The notes beneath the pieces were generated by a model, which did no database searches, had not been told where the DNA came from, and worked only from the letters and a program-made list of their open reading frames with translations. From NCBI GenBank assembly GCA_963749675.1, contig CAVVNT010000010.1, positions 434,001-498,000 of the forward strand: a DNA stretch of 64,000 nucleotides, written 5' to 3'. Source of the stretch: Roseitranquillus sp963749675 (lineage in GTDB: Bacteria; Pseudomonadota; Alphaproteobacteria; Rhodobacterales; Rhodobacteraceae). Every line of letters starts with the position of its first letter. Position 1 is the stretch's first letter. The translations under genes and the position numbers were made by a program. Shown here one piece after another: positions 34,528 through 43,021 of this stretch.

Positions 34528-35949
34528 TCAGTTGTCGGAGGGCGCCGCTTCGCTCTCTGCGGGATCGACCAGCCCGTCGTTGCGCCAAAGCCCGGTGTCC
34601 ACCTCGCCTGTGGTGTAGCGCATCGTACCTTCGCCTTCGCGCCGGCCCTCGACGAACTGGCCCTTGTAGACGTGGCCGGCTTCGTAAGTGGCCGTACCGC
34701 TCCCATGCATCTGATCGTTCCGCCAGTGGCCGGTGTAGGTGAAGCCGCCAGGCAGCGTCAGTTCGCCTTCGCCTTCCCGATCACCGTCTTCGAATTCGCC
34801 CCGGTAGACGGCGCCTCCTTCGTAGGTAAGCGTTCCCGATCCATGCCAGAGGCCATCCCGCCACTCCCCGTCGTAGAACGAGCCGTCGGGATACGTCATC
34901 GTGCCGCGGCCTTCGATGCGCGCATCGGCGAACTCGCCCTGATAGACCATTCCGTTGGTGTAGGAGGCTTGCCCGGTGCCGGAGATCCGGCCATCTTCCC
35001 AGTCACCTTCGTAGACGCTGCCGTCGGCATAGCGCATCCGGCCCTGTCCATGCGCGACCCCGGCCACGAACGCGCCCTCGTAGATCGACCCATCCGGATA
35101 CGACATTCGGCCCTGGCCAGCTTCCTGTCCTTCGACCCAGTCACCGACATAGACGTGTCCGTCCGCGCGGGTCAGCGTGCCTTGGCCATGGCGCTTGTCA
35201 TTCCCGAAGCCCCCCTCGTAGAGATCGCCGTTCACGAATTCGAGGCGACCCTGCCCGTCGCGCTTTCCGTCGGCGAACTCACCCTCATAGGTGTTGCCGC
35301 GGGGTTGCGCGATTCGCCCCTCACCGTCGAATACGCCTCTCTTCCAGTCACCCTCGTACTTGAAACCTGTCGGCGTGGTCAGCACGCCCTTGCCGGCCCG
35401 CACGCCCTCGACGACGTCACCCTCGTAGGTTGTGCCGTCGGGATAGACAAAGCGACCCTTCCCATCCTCGACGCCTTCGGACCAACCGCCTTCATAGCTC
35501 GAGCCGTCGGGCCTCGCCATCCGACCCTGCCCCTCTGGCTGCCCCTCGACAAATGCGCCTTCGTAGCGCGAACCGTCGGAATAGACGCGCACGCCTTCGC
35601 CGACGATGGCGCCGGAGGACCAATCGCCCTCGTAGCTGCCGCCGTCCGGAAAGGCGATCTTGCCCTTGCCGTCCGGCTGCCCCTCGAGGAAGGAACCCAC
35701 GTATACTGAGCCGTCAGGGTAGCGTGCCGTGCCCTCGCCAACCATTTCGCCGTCGACCCAGTCGCCTGAATATTCGTAGCCATTGGGGTCGGTGTAGATA
35801 CCAGTGCCGTGGCGCAGGCCGTGACGGAAGGTCCCTTCGTACACCCCGCCGCCATCGTATTGCTTCACCTGGACCCTGCCGTCCTGCGCGAACGCCATCG
35901 ACAACAGAAGTGCTGGCAGTACGCCGGCTACGTACGCGATGCGCCTCAT
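34528..35949 (-). CDS. exported MORN-repeat protein, about 19 repeats
   Basis: 473 residues. A signal peptide (MRRIAYVAGVLPALLLSMAFA) is followed almost entirely by 23-residue MORN units of the form YEGxFxxGxxxGxGxxxxxDGS. I count 19 units, from VYEGTF at about residue 38 to the degenerate VDTGLW near the end; unit 7 (TYEGDV) and unit 19 lack the usual aromatic or Tyr. A short acidic tail (DPAESEAAPSDN) closes it. MORN repeats bind lipids or proteins and form extended beta sheets. With no catalytic domain it could be a periplasmic or surface scaffold. It stands alone between the photolyase gene and accessory DNA. Confidence 0.85.
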   Translation of the reverse strand: MRRIAYVAGVLPALLLSMAFAQDGRVQVKQYDGGGVYEGTFRHGLRHGTGIYTDPNGYEYSGDWVDGEMVGEGTARYPDGSVYVGSFLEGQPDGKGKIAFPDGGSYEGDWSSGAIVGEGVRVYSDGSRYEGAFVEGQPEGQGRMARPDGSSYEGGWSEGVEDGKGRFVYPDGTTYEGDVVEGVRAGKGVLTTPTGFKYEGDWKRGVFDGEGRIAQPRGNTYEGEFADGKRDGQGRLEFVNGDLYEGGFGNDKRHGQGTLTRADGHVYVGDWVEGQEAGQGRMSYPDGSIYEGAFVAGVAHGQGRMRYADGSVYEGDWEDGRISGTGQASYTNGMVYQGEFADARIEGRGTMTYPDGSFYDGEWRDGLWHGSGTLTYEGGAVYRGEFEDGDREGEGELTLPGGFTYTGHWRNDQMHGSGTATYEAGHVYKGQFVEGRREGEGTMRYTTGEVDTGLWRNDGLVDPAESEAAPSDN

Positions 35950-36469
35950 GCTTATTGCGCTCTCGTCCCTGATAAGCGTTGCCTGGATGAAGGTTCACTC
36001 TAGCGCGTCGGCCGCTGACCTCGCAACCGCGTCTTTCGTTGTCGATGGGCAATTCCCCTAGCCTGGATGCCTGTCAGGCTTGAATGGCCGCTCGAGCGTT
36101 GCGCCGACCAGCATGAAAAAGCGGGAGAGGCGCGTGCCGACCGAAGAAAGGTGTCCTGCGAGCGCAGACCTCGAGGAAGCGATCGTACATCACGTCTCGG
36201 AACAATGGCGACAACGGCTGGTGTCAGCGCGACCTCGCCACCGCCGTGAAATTGAGCGACGGCCTCGCTCTAATTGCCTAATTGCACCGCAAATTCGGTC
36301 CGGAGGTCGTTCGAAGAGAACCCGCGGTCTTGTTCCAGGGACCTTGCCCCAAGATACCTGTTTCGACCGAGTTTGGCGAAGGGCTGCCCATGACCGGCAG
36401 CGAGTTGGGGCTGTCGGCGAATGAACCACTGCTATGGCGGCGACATGCCGGCAGCTGCAGGGCGGTCGA
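35950..36469. other. intergenic region without recognised gene
   Basis: 520 bp between the MORN gene start and the IS5-type remnant. Six-frame reading shows only short Arg-rich frames with no family pattern. The MORN promoter should lie near 35950-36060. From about 36280 the composition is less biased than the core genes. Part may be transposon flank. Confidence 0.4.
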
Positions 36470-36975
36470 GCAATTGACACATCCCGCCGATATCGTTGGC
36501 CTGCGCGCCGAAGACGTGCTCGACGCGGACCCGGATGCCGGATCTGGTCCGGTTGCTGCCCTTGGCCTGTTCGGTCAGCGGCTTGACCCGCTTGCCCTTG
36601 CGGTGGATGTGGCTTTTCAGCCTCCGGGCGCGCAGCTTTGCCTCCATCTCCTCGGACCGATAGGCCGCATCCGCCCACACGCCGGAGCCGGTGTTACCCT
36701 GCATCAGCAGATGATCCACCGCCTGGCTGTCATGCAGCGCGGCATCGCTGACGTGATAGCGCCGCACCAGCTTGTGCCTACGATCCACGTTGACGTGATT
36801 CTTGTAGCCGTAATGGTTCTTGCTGTGCTTTTTCGTCCAGCGCGCGTCCAGGTCCTTTTGCGCGCGCTTCGCGGGCTTGTCCGCCCAGTCCTCGGGCACC
36901 TCGCCGTTCTTGATTGCCGCGTTCTCGTCCCGCGTGTTGTGGTTGCGCGGCACCGGCACGATGGACGCATCCAGG
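36470..36975 (-). pseudogene. IS5-family transposase remnant (C-terminal part)
   Basis: Minus-strand reading from ILDASIVPVP to HVFGAQANDIGG matches the catalytic core of an IS5-type transposase: DARWTKKHSKNHYGYKNHV, YHVSDAALHDSQAVDHLL, GVWADAAYRS and the final RVRVEHVFGAQAND with the DDE Glu. The N-terminal third is missing and the C-terminus stops right after the Glu motif, running into unrelated residues. Codons are otherwise open, so decay is by end truncation. Confidence 0.75.
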
Positions 36976-37334
36976 ATGACTATGATACCGTGTCCCATGT
37001 GCCTACCGCGGCGATACCGTTTCGTTAGCTGCTGGCAGACGAGCTTCGCGAGGGCCGAAGGGATGAAGATTGCCACCCGCGACGAGGCGATCCACGATAT
37101 CCTGAAGCTGGGAAAAGATTGCGAAACCTCCGCCCCACGCGTCACGACCTCGACACTGTCAAGAACGTCTATCCGTTGAGCTTCGGGATGGGATGGTCTG
37201 GACACGTGTGCTTCTTGGTTGAGCCGAATACGCGCCAAGAACTCAGCTCTTCCAGCCTTGATCCTTGGCGTCGATCTCCCGACCCGTGACGCGATACGCT
37301 GTAGGCACAATTTCGCGACGCTTGGATAATCGCG
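36976..37334. other. intergenic region without recognised gene
   Basis: About 360 bp between the IS5-type remnant and the promoter region of the H-NS-like gene. No family is recognisable in any frame and no terminal inverted repeat for the remnant could be found. Composition is less GC-rich than the core. Confidence 0.35.
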
Positions 37335-37363
37335 TTGAACGCTCCTCAAATGCGTGCGTATCA
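37335..37363 (+). promoter_or_regulatory. candidate promoter of H-NS-like gene
   Basis: TTGAAC at 37335-37340 and GTATCA at 37358-37363 with a 17-bp spacer, 35 bp before the start codon. The -10 is a poor match, so this is tentative. Confidence 0.3.
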
Positions 37364-37398
37364 TGAGGGGCAAAATTTCGGGAATACGCAGGTCAACC

Positions 37399-37710
37399 AT
37401 GGCAGTAAAACTAGAAAAGATGTCGCATGAAGAGCTGGTTCAGCTCCAGAAGGACGTGAAGAAAGCACTCGCAACCTATGAAGACCGTCGCCGCAAAGAG
37501 GCGCTGATCGAAATGCAGGAGGTGGCGAGAAAGCACGGTCTCGAGCTTTCGGACATCGTCAAGGGCGGGAAGAAGGGCTCGGCGATGTCTGCCCCCAAGT
37601 ACCGCCATCCGGAGAACCCGGAGTGGACATGGGCCGGGCGCGGCCGTCAGCCGCGTTGGATCAAGGACGCTCTGGAGCAGGGGAAGAGCCTTGACGAGAT
37701 GAGGATTTAA
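37399..37710 (+). CDS. H-NS family nucleoid protein (HvrA-like)
   Basis: 103 residues from ATG 37399. The N-terminal half is a coiled-coil oligomerisation region (SHEELVQLQKDVKKALATYEDRRRKEAL). The C-terminal DNA-binding domain has the characteristic KYRHPENPEWTWAGRGRQPRW pattern, with the AT-hook-like GRGRQPRW core. Rhodobacter HvrA of this family regulates photosynthesis and nitrogen-fixation genes and silences AT-rich DNA. Here it sits beside IS elements, so it may be a chromosomal regulator or an accessory copy. Confidence 0.88.
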   Translation: MAVKLEKMSHEELVQLQKDVKKALATYEDRRRKEALIEMQEVARKHGLELSDIVKGGKKGSAMSAPKYRHPENPEWTWAGRGRQPRWIKDALEQGKSLDEMRI

Positions 37711-37813
37711 CCGACCTCTGCATCTGCGCACATGCCGTAGGCGGTGACGGCAGGTGCGGTCGGTTCATGGGCCGCATAGATGCCTCCTCCGTCGTAGTTT
37801 CGCAGGAGGCATC

Positions 37814-38404
37814 ATGGCCGCTCCAAATATTGCCGTTATTTTCTACTCGACGTACGGTTCCAACCACAGGATCGCAAAGGCGGCGGCGCGAGCCGCAGAG
37901 CAGGCCGGCGCCGTCATCCGTCTGCGGCGCGTCCCCGAGACGGCGCCTGCCCACGTCGTTCAATCGCAGGAAGCTTGGCAGAAACAACTCGACTCGATGG
38001 CGGACATTCCCGAAGCCTCGCCCGAAGACCTTGCGTGGGCAGACGGATACTTCTTTTCGGCGCCGACGCGATTTGGCGTCGTTGCCAGTCAGATGCGCGC
38101 CTTTATCGACACGCTCGGCCCGCTTTGGCAGAAGGGGGAACTTGCGAACAAGACCTTTACCGCCACGACCAGCGCGCAGAACCCACATGGCGGCCAGGAG
38201 CAGACGATCCTTTCACTCTATGCAACCGCCATGCACTGGGGTACCGTCATTGTGCCGCCGGCTTATGCCGATCCGATCAAGTTCGAGGACGGCGGAAACC
38301 CCTACGGTTTCTCGCTGACTGCCGGCACCTTCGACGAGACGGCCGAGAAATCGGTTGCCTATCAGGCGCGCAGACTTGTCGAGTTCACCGAAAAGCTGGT
38401 CTGA
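37814..38404 (+). CDS. wrbA: NAD(P)H:quinone oxidoreductase, WrbA-type flavodoxin-like
   Basis: 196 residues, FMN-binding two-electron quinone reductase. FMN phosphate loop YSTYGSNHRIAKAAA, the family segment FSAPTRFGVVASQMRAFIDTLGPLW, and TSAQNPHGGQEQTILSLYATAMHWG are typical WrbA hallmarks. ATG 37814 follows GCAGGAGG at 37802-37809. A symmetrical hairpin lies 17 bp after the stop. Good agreement in length and order makes the assignment firm, although the paralogue within the WrbA/type IV NQO group is not certain. Confidence 0.88.
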   Translation: MAAPNIAVIFYSTYGSNHRIAKAAARAAEQAGAVIRLRRVPETAPAHVVQSQEAWQKQLDSMADIPEASPEDLAWADGYFFSAPTRFGVVASQMRAFIDTLGPLWQKGELANKTFTATTSAQNPHGGQEQTILSLYATAMHWGTVIVPPAYADPIKFEDGGNPYGFSLTAGTFDETAEKSVAYQARRLVEFTEKLV

Positions 38405-38420
38405 TCTTTCTGCCTGCATT

Positions 38421-38458
38421 CGCGCCGAAGGCTGGTACTCCGTCTTCGCTTCGGCGCG
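38421..38458 (+). terminator. hairpin after wrbA, candidate terminator
   Basis: CGCGCCGAAG at 38421-38430 and exact complement CTTCGGCGCG at 38449-38458, with an 18-bp loop, begin 17 bp after the wrbA stop. There is no following T-run, so Rho-independent activity is uncertain. Confidence 0.4.
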
Positions 38459-38635
38459 ATGCGCTGCATTCTCGCATTCGGCCTGATACCAGCGGCGTGA
38501 GGCGCTGACTCTGGGAAGGATTTTCTCTGCGAGCGTCTACTGATTCACTCCGTCCGAGGCGGAGTAGTTCGCCCTGATCAACGTCCAACGCATTGATTTT
38601 ATTTGATGACGTGACGTTTTTGATATTTTCGAACC

Positions 38636-38669
38636 GCAGGGTTTGGTAGGTTTGGGGCGAGAACCCTGC
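38636..38669 (+). repeat. inverted repeat just upstream of IS5-family transposase
   Basis: GCAGGGTT at 38636-38643 and AACCCTGC at 38662-38669 are perfectly complementary, ending 16 bp before the transposase ATG. They may form part of the element's left end or a hairpin that limits transposase translation. A matching right-end copy was not found. Confidence 0.4.
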
Positions 38670-38685
38670 AATTTCGGATCGACGC

Positions 38686-40047
38686 ATGAAGCCCAAATCC
38701 CGTGCCCCTGAGCAGGACGACCTGTTGCGCCCGCGCTTGGCGGACATGATCGACCTGCGCCACGAACTGGTGAAGCTTGCCGGGCTGATCGACTGGGAGT
38801 TCTTCGAGGAGGAATGGGCGGGGTTCTTCCCGTCGCACACGGGGCGCCCGGCGACCTCTCCACGGCTGGTGGCGGGGCTGCTCTACCTCCAGCACGCCTA
38901 CCGGCTGTCGGACGAGGCGGTCGTGGCCCGGTGGGTGGAGAACCCGTACTACCAGCACCTCTGTGGCGAGACGTTCTTTCAGCACCGTCCTCCTGTCGAT
39001 CCTTCGTCGCTGACGCGGTGGCGGAACCGGATCGGGGAGGAAGGTGCCGAGTGGCTCCTGACCAAGACGATCGAGGCCGGGCGCGAGGCCGGAGTGATTT
39101 CCGAGCGGAGCGCGGAGACGGTGATCGTGGACACGACGGTGATGGAGAAGGCGATCGCGCATCCAACCGATACACGGCTCTACGAGAAAGCGCGTCGGCG
39201 CCTGGTGGCGCTTGCCCAGGAGGCGGGCCTGTCGCTTCGCCAAAGCTACGCGCGGCTGGCGCCGCGTCTGGCCGGACAGGTCGGTCGCTATGCCCACGCC
39301 CGCCAGTTCAAGCGGATGCGCAAGGGGCTGCGGCGGCTGAAAGGCTACACCGGCCGGGTCCTGCGCGACATCCAGCGGCAGCTGCACGCCGTGACCGACA
39401 CCGCCCTGCGGGAGCGGATCGAGGGCGAGATCGCCCTCGTTGAGCGCCTCCTGCGGCAGAAGCCGAAGGACAAGCGGAAGCTCTATGCGCTGCACGAGCC
39501 TGAGGTGGACTGCATCTCCAAGGGCAAGGCGCGCGTCCGTTACGAGTTCGGCTCCAAGGTCTCGGTGGCGACCACGCACAAGGAGGGCTTCGTCGTCGGC
39601 ATGCGCGCGATGACCGGCAACCCGTACGATGGCCATACCTTGCGAGAAGCGCTCGAGCAGGTGGAGATCCTGACGGACACATCACCGAAGAGAGCCTTCG
39701 TCGACCGCGGCTATAGGGGTCATGGCGTTGAGACGACCGAGGTCTTCATCTCCGGCCAGCGCCGCGGCATGACGCCGGCGCTCCGGCGCGACCTGCGCCG
39801 CCGCAGTGCAATCGAACCGGCGGTCGGCCACATGAAGACCGACGGCCGCCTCGCCCGCTGCGCCCTCAAGGGCACGCTCGGCGACGCACTCCACGCTGTC
39901 CTCTGCGGCTGCGGGCACAACATCCGCATGATCCTGGCCCATCTGAGGGCTCTTGTGGCCGTGATCCTCGCCGCGCTGATGGCAGCAATCGCCAACAACA
40001 TCGAACAGGCCCGGCCAAACTACGCCACGACCGGCGCCGCGGCGTGA
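38686..40047 (+). CDS. IS5-family transposase, apparently intact
   Basis: 453 residues, DDE transposase. N-terminal HTH-like segment with HTGRPATSPRLVAGLLYLQHAYRLSDE, catalytic Asp in VIVDTTVMEKAIAHPTD, second Asp in AFVDRGYRGH, Glu in RSAIEPAVGHMKTDGRL. HEPEVDCISKGKARVRYEFG is typical of one large IS5 subgroup. The frame is uninterrupted, the only full-length transposase in the window. Clear terminal repeats and target duplication were not identified, and an IS630 remnant begins within 10 bp of the stop, so the right end may be truncated. Confidence 0.88.
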   Translation: MKPKSRAPEQDDLLRPRLADMIDLRHELVKLAGLIDWEFFEEEWAGFFPSHTGRPATSPRLVAGLLYLQHAYRLSDEAVVARWVENPYYQHLCGETFFQHRPPVDPSSLTRWRNRIGEEGAEWLLTKTIEAGREAGVISERSAETVIVDTTVMEKAIAHPTDTRLYEKARRRLVALAQEAGLSLRQSYARLAPRLAGQVGRYAHARQFKRMRKGLRRLKGYTGRVLRDIQRQLHAVTDTALRERIEGEIALVERLLRQKPKDKRKLYALHEPEVDCISKGKARVRYEFGSKVSVATTHKEGFVVGMRAMTGNPYDGHTLREALEQVEILTDTSPKRAFVDRGYRGHGVETTEVFISGQRRGMTPALRRDLRRRSAIEPAVGHMKTDGRLARCALKGTLGDALHAVLCGCGHNIRMILAHLRALVAVILAALMAAIANNIEQARPNYATTGAAA

Positions 40048-40053
40048 TGTTCA

Positions 40054-40485
40054 GTGGCGACGAAGGACGCGAAGGCTTCCGCCGATGCTCGCGCTGGCGC
40101 TCGTGCTCGATGGGCGGAGCCGGACGGAGGCGGCGGAGAGCTGCGGGATGGTCGGCAGACGGTGCGCGACTGGGTCCATCGCGACAACGAGGAGGGGTTG
40201 GCGGGTCTGACCGACGGTCTCTTCCGGGGCGTAGCCGAAGCTCGATCCGGAGCAGATGAGCGAGCTGGCGACGATCGTCGAGGCGGGACCAGACCCGGAG
40301 ACGGACCGGGTGATCCGCTGGCGGCGCATCGACCTCTGTGACGTGGTTGAGCGACGTTTTGGGGTGCGCGTGGCGGAGCGGACGATGAGCTCGATCCTCC
40401 GCCGGCTCGGCTTCGCGAAGCTGTCGGCGCGGCCGCGTCACCCGTAGAGCGATCCGGAAGCCCAGGAGCTATATGAAAACGCATG
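40054..40485 (+). pseudogene. IS630-family transposase, N-terminal remnant
   Basis: Fragments in several frames read ALALVLDGRSRTEAAESCGM, then RQTVRDWVHRDNEEGLAGLTD, then KLDPEQMSELATIVEAGPDPETDRVIRWRRIDLCDVVERRFGV to RLGFAKLSARPRHP, the HTH region of IS630 transposases. Frameshifts near 40152 and 40230 and a TAG near 40446 (likely CAG to TAG) disable it; sequence similarity continues as SDPEAQELYENAW to about 40485. The matching C-terminal half lies at 44808-45341. Confidence 0.75.
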
Positions 40486-40708
40486 GCCCGCCCCGTCTGC
40501 AAGAGCTTTATTTCCGGCGGCGTCTGACAGGTCTGCATCAACGTATACGTCGTATCGGCATGATCGCCGTCGCCAGATGGCGATCCGCGCGTCCCGAGCC
40601 TCACAAACTTCAAGACGTCATCGCGCCATCTTTTCAACCGGGCTTTCGAAACGCTGGCAGACCGTCAGGCCATCTTTCAAAGTCCTCCCGCAGACATCGT
40701 GAGGTCGT

Positions 40709-40933
40709 TCAGCTTGCGGAGGCTGAGGACCAATTGCTTGAGGCCGCCGTCGGCCGATTTGCCTCGAATGCGACGCCCTTGCGCAACGTCGCCCAGGCGA
40801 TGCGAGCGATTTGTTGGCGAGCGCCACGACAACGGTGTTGCGATGTCGCCTGGCCAGCAAGCCGCGCAGCCAATCGCCCAAAGGCGTCTGGCTCCCGGCG
40901 AGAGACGGCAAGGCCGCTCTGGCGCCGTGGATG
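40709..40933 (-). pseudogene. IS110-family transposase A, C-terminal fragment
   Basis: Minus-strand reading ARAALPSLAGSQTPLGDWLRG, RHRNTVVVALANKS and, after a one-base deletion near 40800, ARIAWATLRKGVAFEANRPT ending at TGA (40709-40711). This is the C-terminus of an IS110/IS1111-type transposase. It continues exactly the frame that stops at LLIHG in the 42383-43020 fragment if the IS66 element between them is removed. Confidence 0.75.
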
Positions 40934-40992
40934 GTATCCCTCCGGTGAGGGCCGCCTGACGAGATCGCGGCTCGAGTGATAGGTCCGACGTT

Positions 40993-41394
40993 ATGGTCGA
41001 CCTTACATCCGAACCCGAGATCGAAGTCCTGTCCGCAGCGGATGCGGCGCGCCGCCGGCCCTGGAGTGACGCAGACAAGATCCGGATCGTGGAGGAGAGC
41101 TTCGTCGGTCATCGCCAGGTGACGGCGACGGCGCGACGCCACGGGATTTCGCGCTCCCTTCTCACGGTCTGGCGCCGGCAGTACCGGACCGGTGCATTGG
41201 GGCGCGCGCGCTCGTCCGCGTTCATCCCGCTGATGCTTTCCGCCGAGCCTCCGGCCTCGGTATCGGCGGCGGCCCGGTCGAACCCGGAGGCGAGGGTCGA
41301 GATCGCGCTGAAGAACGGGCGTCAGCTCGTGGTTCCGGCCAACGTGGACCCGGACGCGCTTGCCCGGCTCCTGCTCGTGGTGGACGGCCGATGA
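40993..41394 (+). CDS. tnpA: IS66 accessory protein TnpA
   Basis: 133 residues. The N-terminal half is a helix-turn-helix of IS66 OrfA type (PWSDADKIRIVEESFVGHRQ, TARRHGISRSLLTVWRRQYR); the C-terminal half ends in RVEIALKNGRQLVVPANVDPDALARLL. It overlaps tnpB by 4 bp as in canonical IS66 elements. Open and probably translatable, but the element lacks a complete tnpC. Confidence 0.85.
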   Translation: MVDLTSEPEIEVLSAADAARRRPWSDADKIRIVEESFVGHRQVTATARRHGISRSLLTVWRRQYRTGALGRARSSAFIPLMLSAEPPASVSAAARSNPEARVEIALKNGRQLVVPANVDPDALARLLLVVDGR

Positions 41395-41780
41395 TTGCCT
41401 TCCCCGCGGCCGTGAAGGTCTGGGGTCGCGGGTGGCATCACCGACATGCGGGTCGCCAGCGGTTTCTCGAACCGATGGCGCAACCACTGGCGACCATGAA
41501 CACGCTGGCGCTGCAGGTCCAGGAGGGGCTTGGACGCGACCCGCACGCGGGAGAGATATTTTGCTTCAGGGGCCGTCGCGGTGATCTGGTGAAGATCCTT
41601 TGGCACGACGGTGTCGGCATGTCGCTTTATGCGAAGCGGCTGGAGGCGGGCAAGTTCATCTGGCCGGCAAGCCGGTCCGGCGAGGCGGTTCGGATCTCTG
41701 CGGCTCAGCTCGGCTACCTTCCGGAAGGGATCGACTGGCGCAATCCGCGCTGGACGCAACGTCCTGCAAAGGCCGGATAA
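41391..41780 (+). CDS. tnpB: IS66 accessory protein TnpB, N-terminus altered
   Basis: 129 residues. From MNTLALQVQEGLGRDPHAGE onward it is a normal TnpB (FCFRGRRGDLVKILWHDG, SLYAKRLEAGKFIWPA, ISAAQLGYLPEGIDWRNP). Residues 12-36 differ from what IS66 TnpB should show (VAGGITDMR-like): an extra G near 41424 shifts frame and a palindromic 44-bp insert (41452-41495) shifts it back. The encoded protein is therefore open but locally scrambled, and may be inactive. Confidence 0.75.
   Translation: MIAFPAAVKVWGRGWHHRHAGRQRFLEPMAQPLATMNTLALQVQEGLGRDPHAGEIFCFRGRRGDLVKILWHDGVGMSLYAKRLEAGKFIWPASRSGEAVRISAAQLGYLPEGIDWRNPRWTQRPAKAG
41451..41495. repeat. palindromic insert inside tnpB
   Basis: GGTCGCCAGCGGTT at 41451-41464 and AACCACTGGCGACC at 41482-41495 are complementary at 13 of 14 positions. 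An inner pairing GCCAGCGGTT with GAACCGATGGC is also possible. The unit looks like a small REP-like or MITE-like palindrome within tnpB. Confidence 0.5.
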
Positions 41781-41840
41781 ATCGGCTCCATCGCGCTGCT
41801 TTCGATGGGCTTCCCGGCAGCGGCATGGTAGGTCTCGGCC

Positions 41841-42060
41841 GTGTCAGATGCAGCCTCCGAACTCGCTCGTATGCGTGCTGCGCTCGCGGCGGCGGAGGCG
41901 CGAGCGGAGGTCGAGACTCTCCGCGCGGCGACTGCCGAGGCCGAGCTTGCACAGGCCCGCGCCCTGGCCTCGGCCACCGAGGCGGTGATCAAGTCGCTGC
42001 GTCTCGAGATCGCCAGGCTGCGGCGCGAACAGTACGGCAAGAGTTCCGATTCGGCCAGCG
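41841..42060 (+). pseudogene. IS66 transposase TnpC, N-terminal fragment
   Basis: GTG start and coiled-coil N-terminus (ELARMRAALAAAEARAEVETLRAATAEAE) running to LRREQYGKSS, the diagnostic IS66 TnpC motif. After about 42055 the sequence no longer resembles TnpC; zinc-binding and DDE domains are absent. Confidence 0.75.
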
Positions 42061-42360
42061 TCTCCAGCGGATCACCCTGTGCCGAGATCTCCGCCAGCCG
42101 GTCCGTGATCGACCAGAACCCCAACTGACCCGTCATCGCTGCCCCCGTTGCCCTCGGACGGATTGAATCACGATCCCAGGCTCAGAGCGAGGTTTCCGGA
42201 AGCGTCCAGCTTCACGGACCGCGGCATCGAAAGCCTGCAGGAGTTCCTTGCTGACGTCCGCACATGGCATGGCGGCATCCGACAGTTCCTGATCGACCGC
42301 CAATGCGAACCGGACGTCATCGAACGAATAATGGCCAACGAGAAACAGACCTGACGCCCC
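42061..42360. other. unidentified filler inside the IS66 element
   Basis: 300 bp between the TnpC fragment and the IS66 right end. A plus-strand frame at 42148-42354 (GLNHDPRLRARFPEASSF, FLADVRTWHGGIRQFLIDR) is open for 68 codons but not recognised. It replaces the missing TnpC body, so it may be a captured piece or an inner element remnant. Confidence 0.35.
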
Positions 42361-42382
42361 GCGGCCTGCGCCGGATGCTTAC

Positions 42383-43020
42383 CGTGGATCAGCAGCGTGC
42401 GCAGATATCTGTCGCCGCGCTTGGTGATCCCCGGAAGCCTTGGCTTGCCGCCGGTCGTATGTTGCCGTGGAACCAGGCCGAGCCAGGCGCCAAGATCACG
42501 CCCGCGCGCGAAAGCCGCCCCATCGCCTATGGCGGCGAGGAGGGCCGTGGCGTTCAAGGCGCCGATCCCGGGGATCGCGGCCAGACGGCGGCTCGCCTCG
42601 TCGATCCGGGCGTGTTCGACGAATTCCCGGTCGAGGGCGCCAGTACGACCGTCAAGTGCCGCCCACTCCTCACGCAGCTCGACGATGAGACGACGGATGC
42701 GGCTGTCCGGCATGAACTCAGGGTCGGCGATCAGCGCATCGACGCTCCGCTCCAGTTTGCGGCGTGCCTGGGCGATGGTCACGCCGCGCTCGAGCAGAAT
42801 GGCGCGTAGCTGATTCATGAGGTTCGTGCGCGTCCCGACAAGGCGTGACCGCACCCGGTGAAGCGACTGCATGTCGAGCTGATCCCGGGATTTGAGCTCG
42901 ACAAAGCGCATCGTCGGGCGCGTCGCGGCTTCCGCGATGGCTTCCGCATCCCGCTCGTCGTTCTTCCGAGCCTTTACGTAAGGCCCGACTACGTAAGGCC
43001 CGACATATTCCGGCGACATC
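42383..43020 (-). pseudogene. IS110-family transposase A, central part
   Basis: Minus-strand reading YVKARKNDERDAEAIAEAAT, MRFVELKSRDQLDMQSLHRVR, IPGIGALNATALLAAIGDG and GAWLGLVPRQHTTGGKPRL to GDRYLRTLLIHG. This is an IS110/IS1111 transposase with its RuvC-like N-terminal catalytic part missing and its C-terminus moved to 40709-40933 by the IS66 insertion. A 15-bp tandem duplication (42975-43004) repeats five residues (VGPYV). Confidence 0.8.
42975..43004. repeat. 15-bp perfect tandem duplication in IS110-A
   Basis: TACGTAAGGCCCGAC occurs at 42975-42989 and 42990-43004 without a gap. In the minus-strand transposase this gives VGPYV twice in frame. Slippage or a repair scar close to the junction with IS110-B is likely. 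Confidence 0.6.
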
Positions 43021-43021
43021 A

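Larger units (their letters stand above)
40934..42382 (+). mobile_element. IS66-family element, internally deleted, inserted in IS110-A
   Basis: Left end GTATCCCTCCGGTGAGGGCC (40934 on) and right end, read on the minus strand, GTAAGCATCCGGCGCAGGCC (from 42382) match at 16 of 23 positions and share the GTA/TCCGG core of IS66 ends. Flanks are CGTGGATG (40926-40933) and CGTGGATC (42383-42390), an 8-bp target duplication with one mismatch, the size expected for IS66. At 1449 bp it lacks most of tnpC. Removal of the element restores the IS110 reading frame. Confidence 0.7.
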
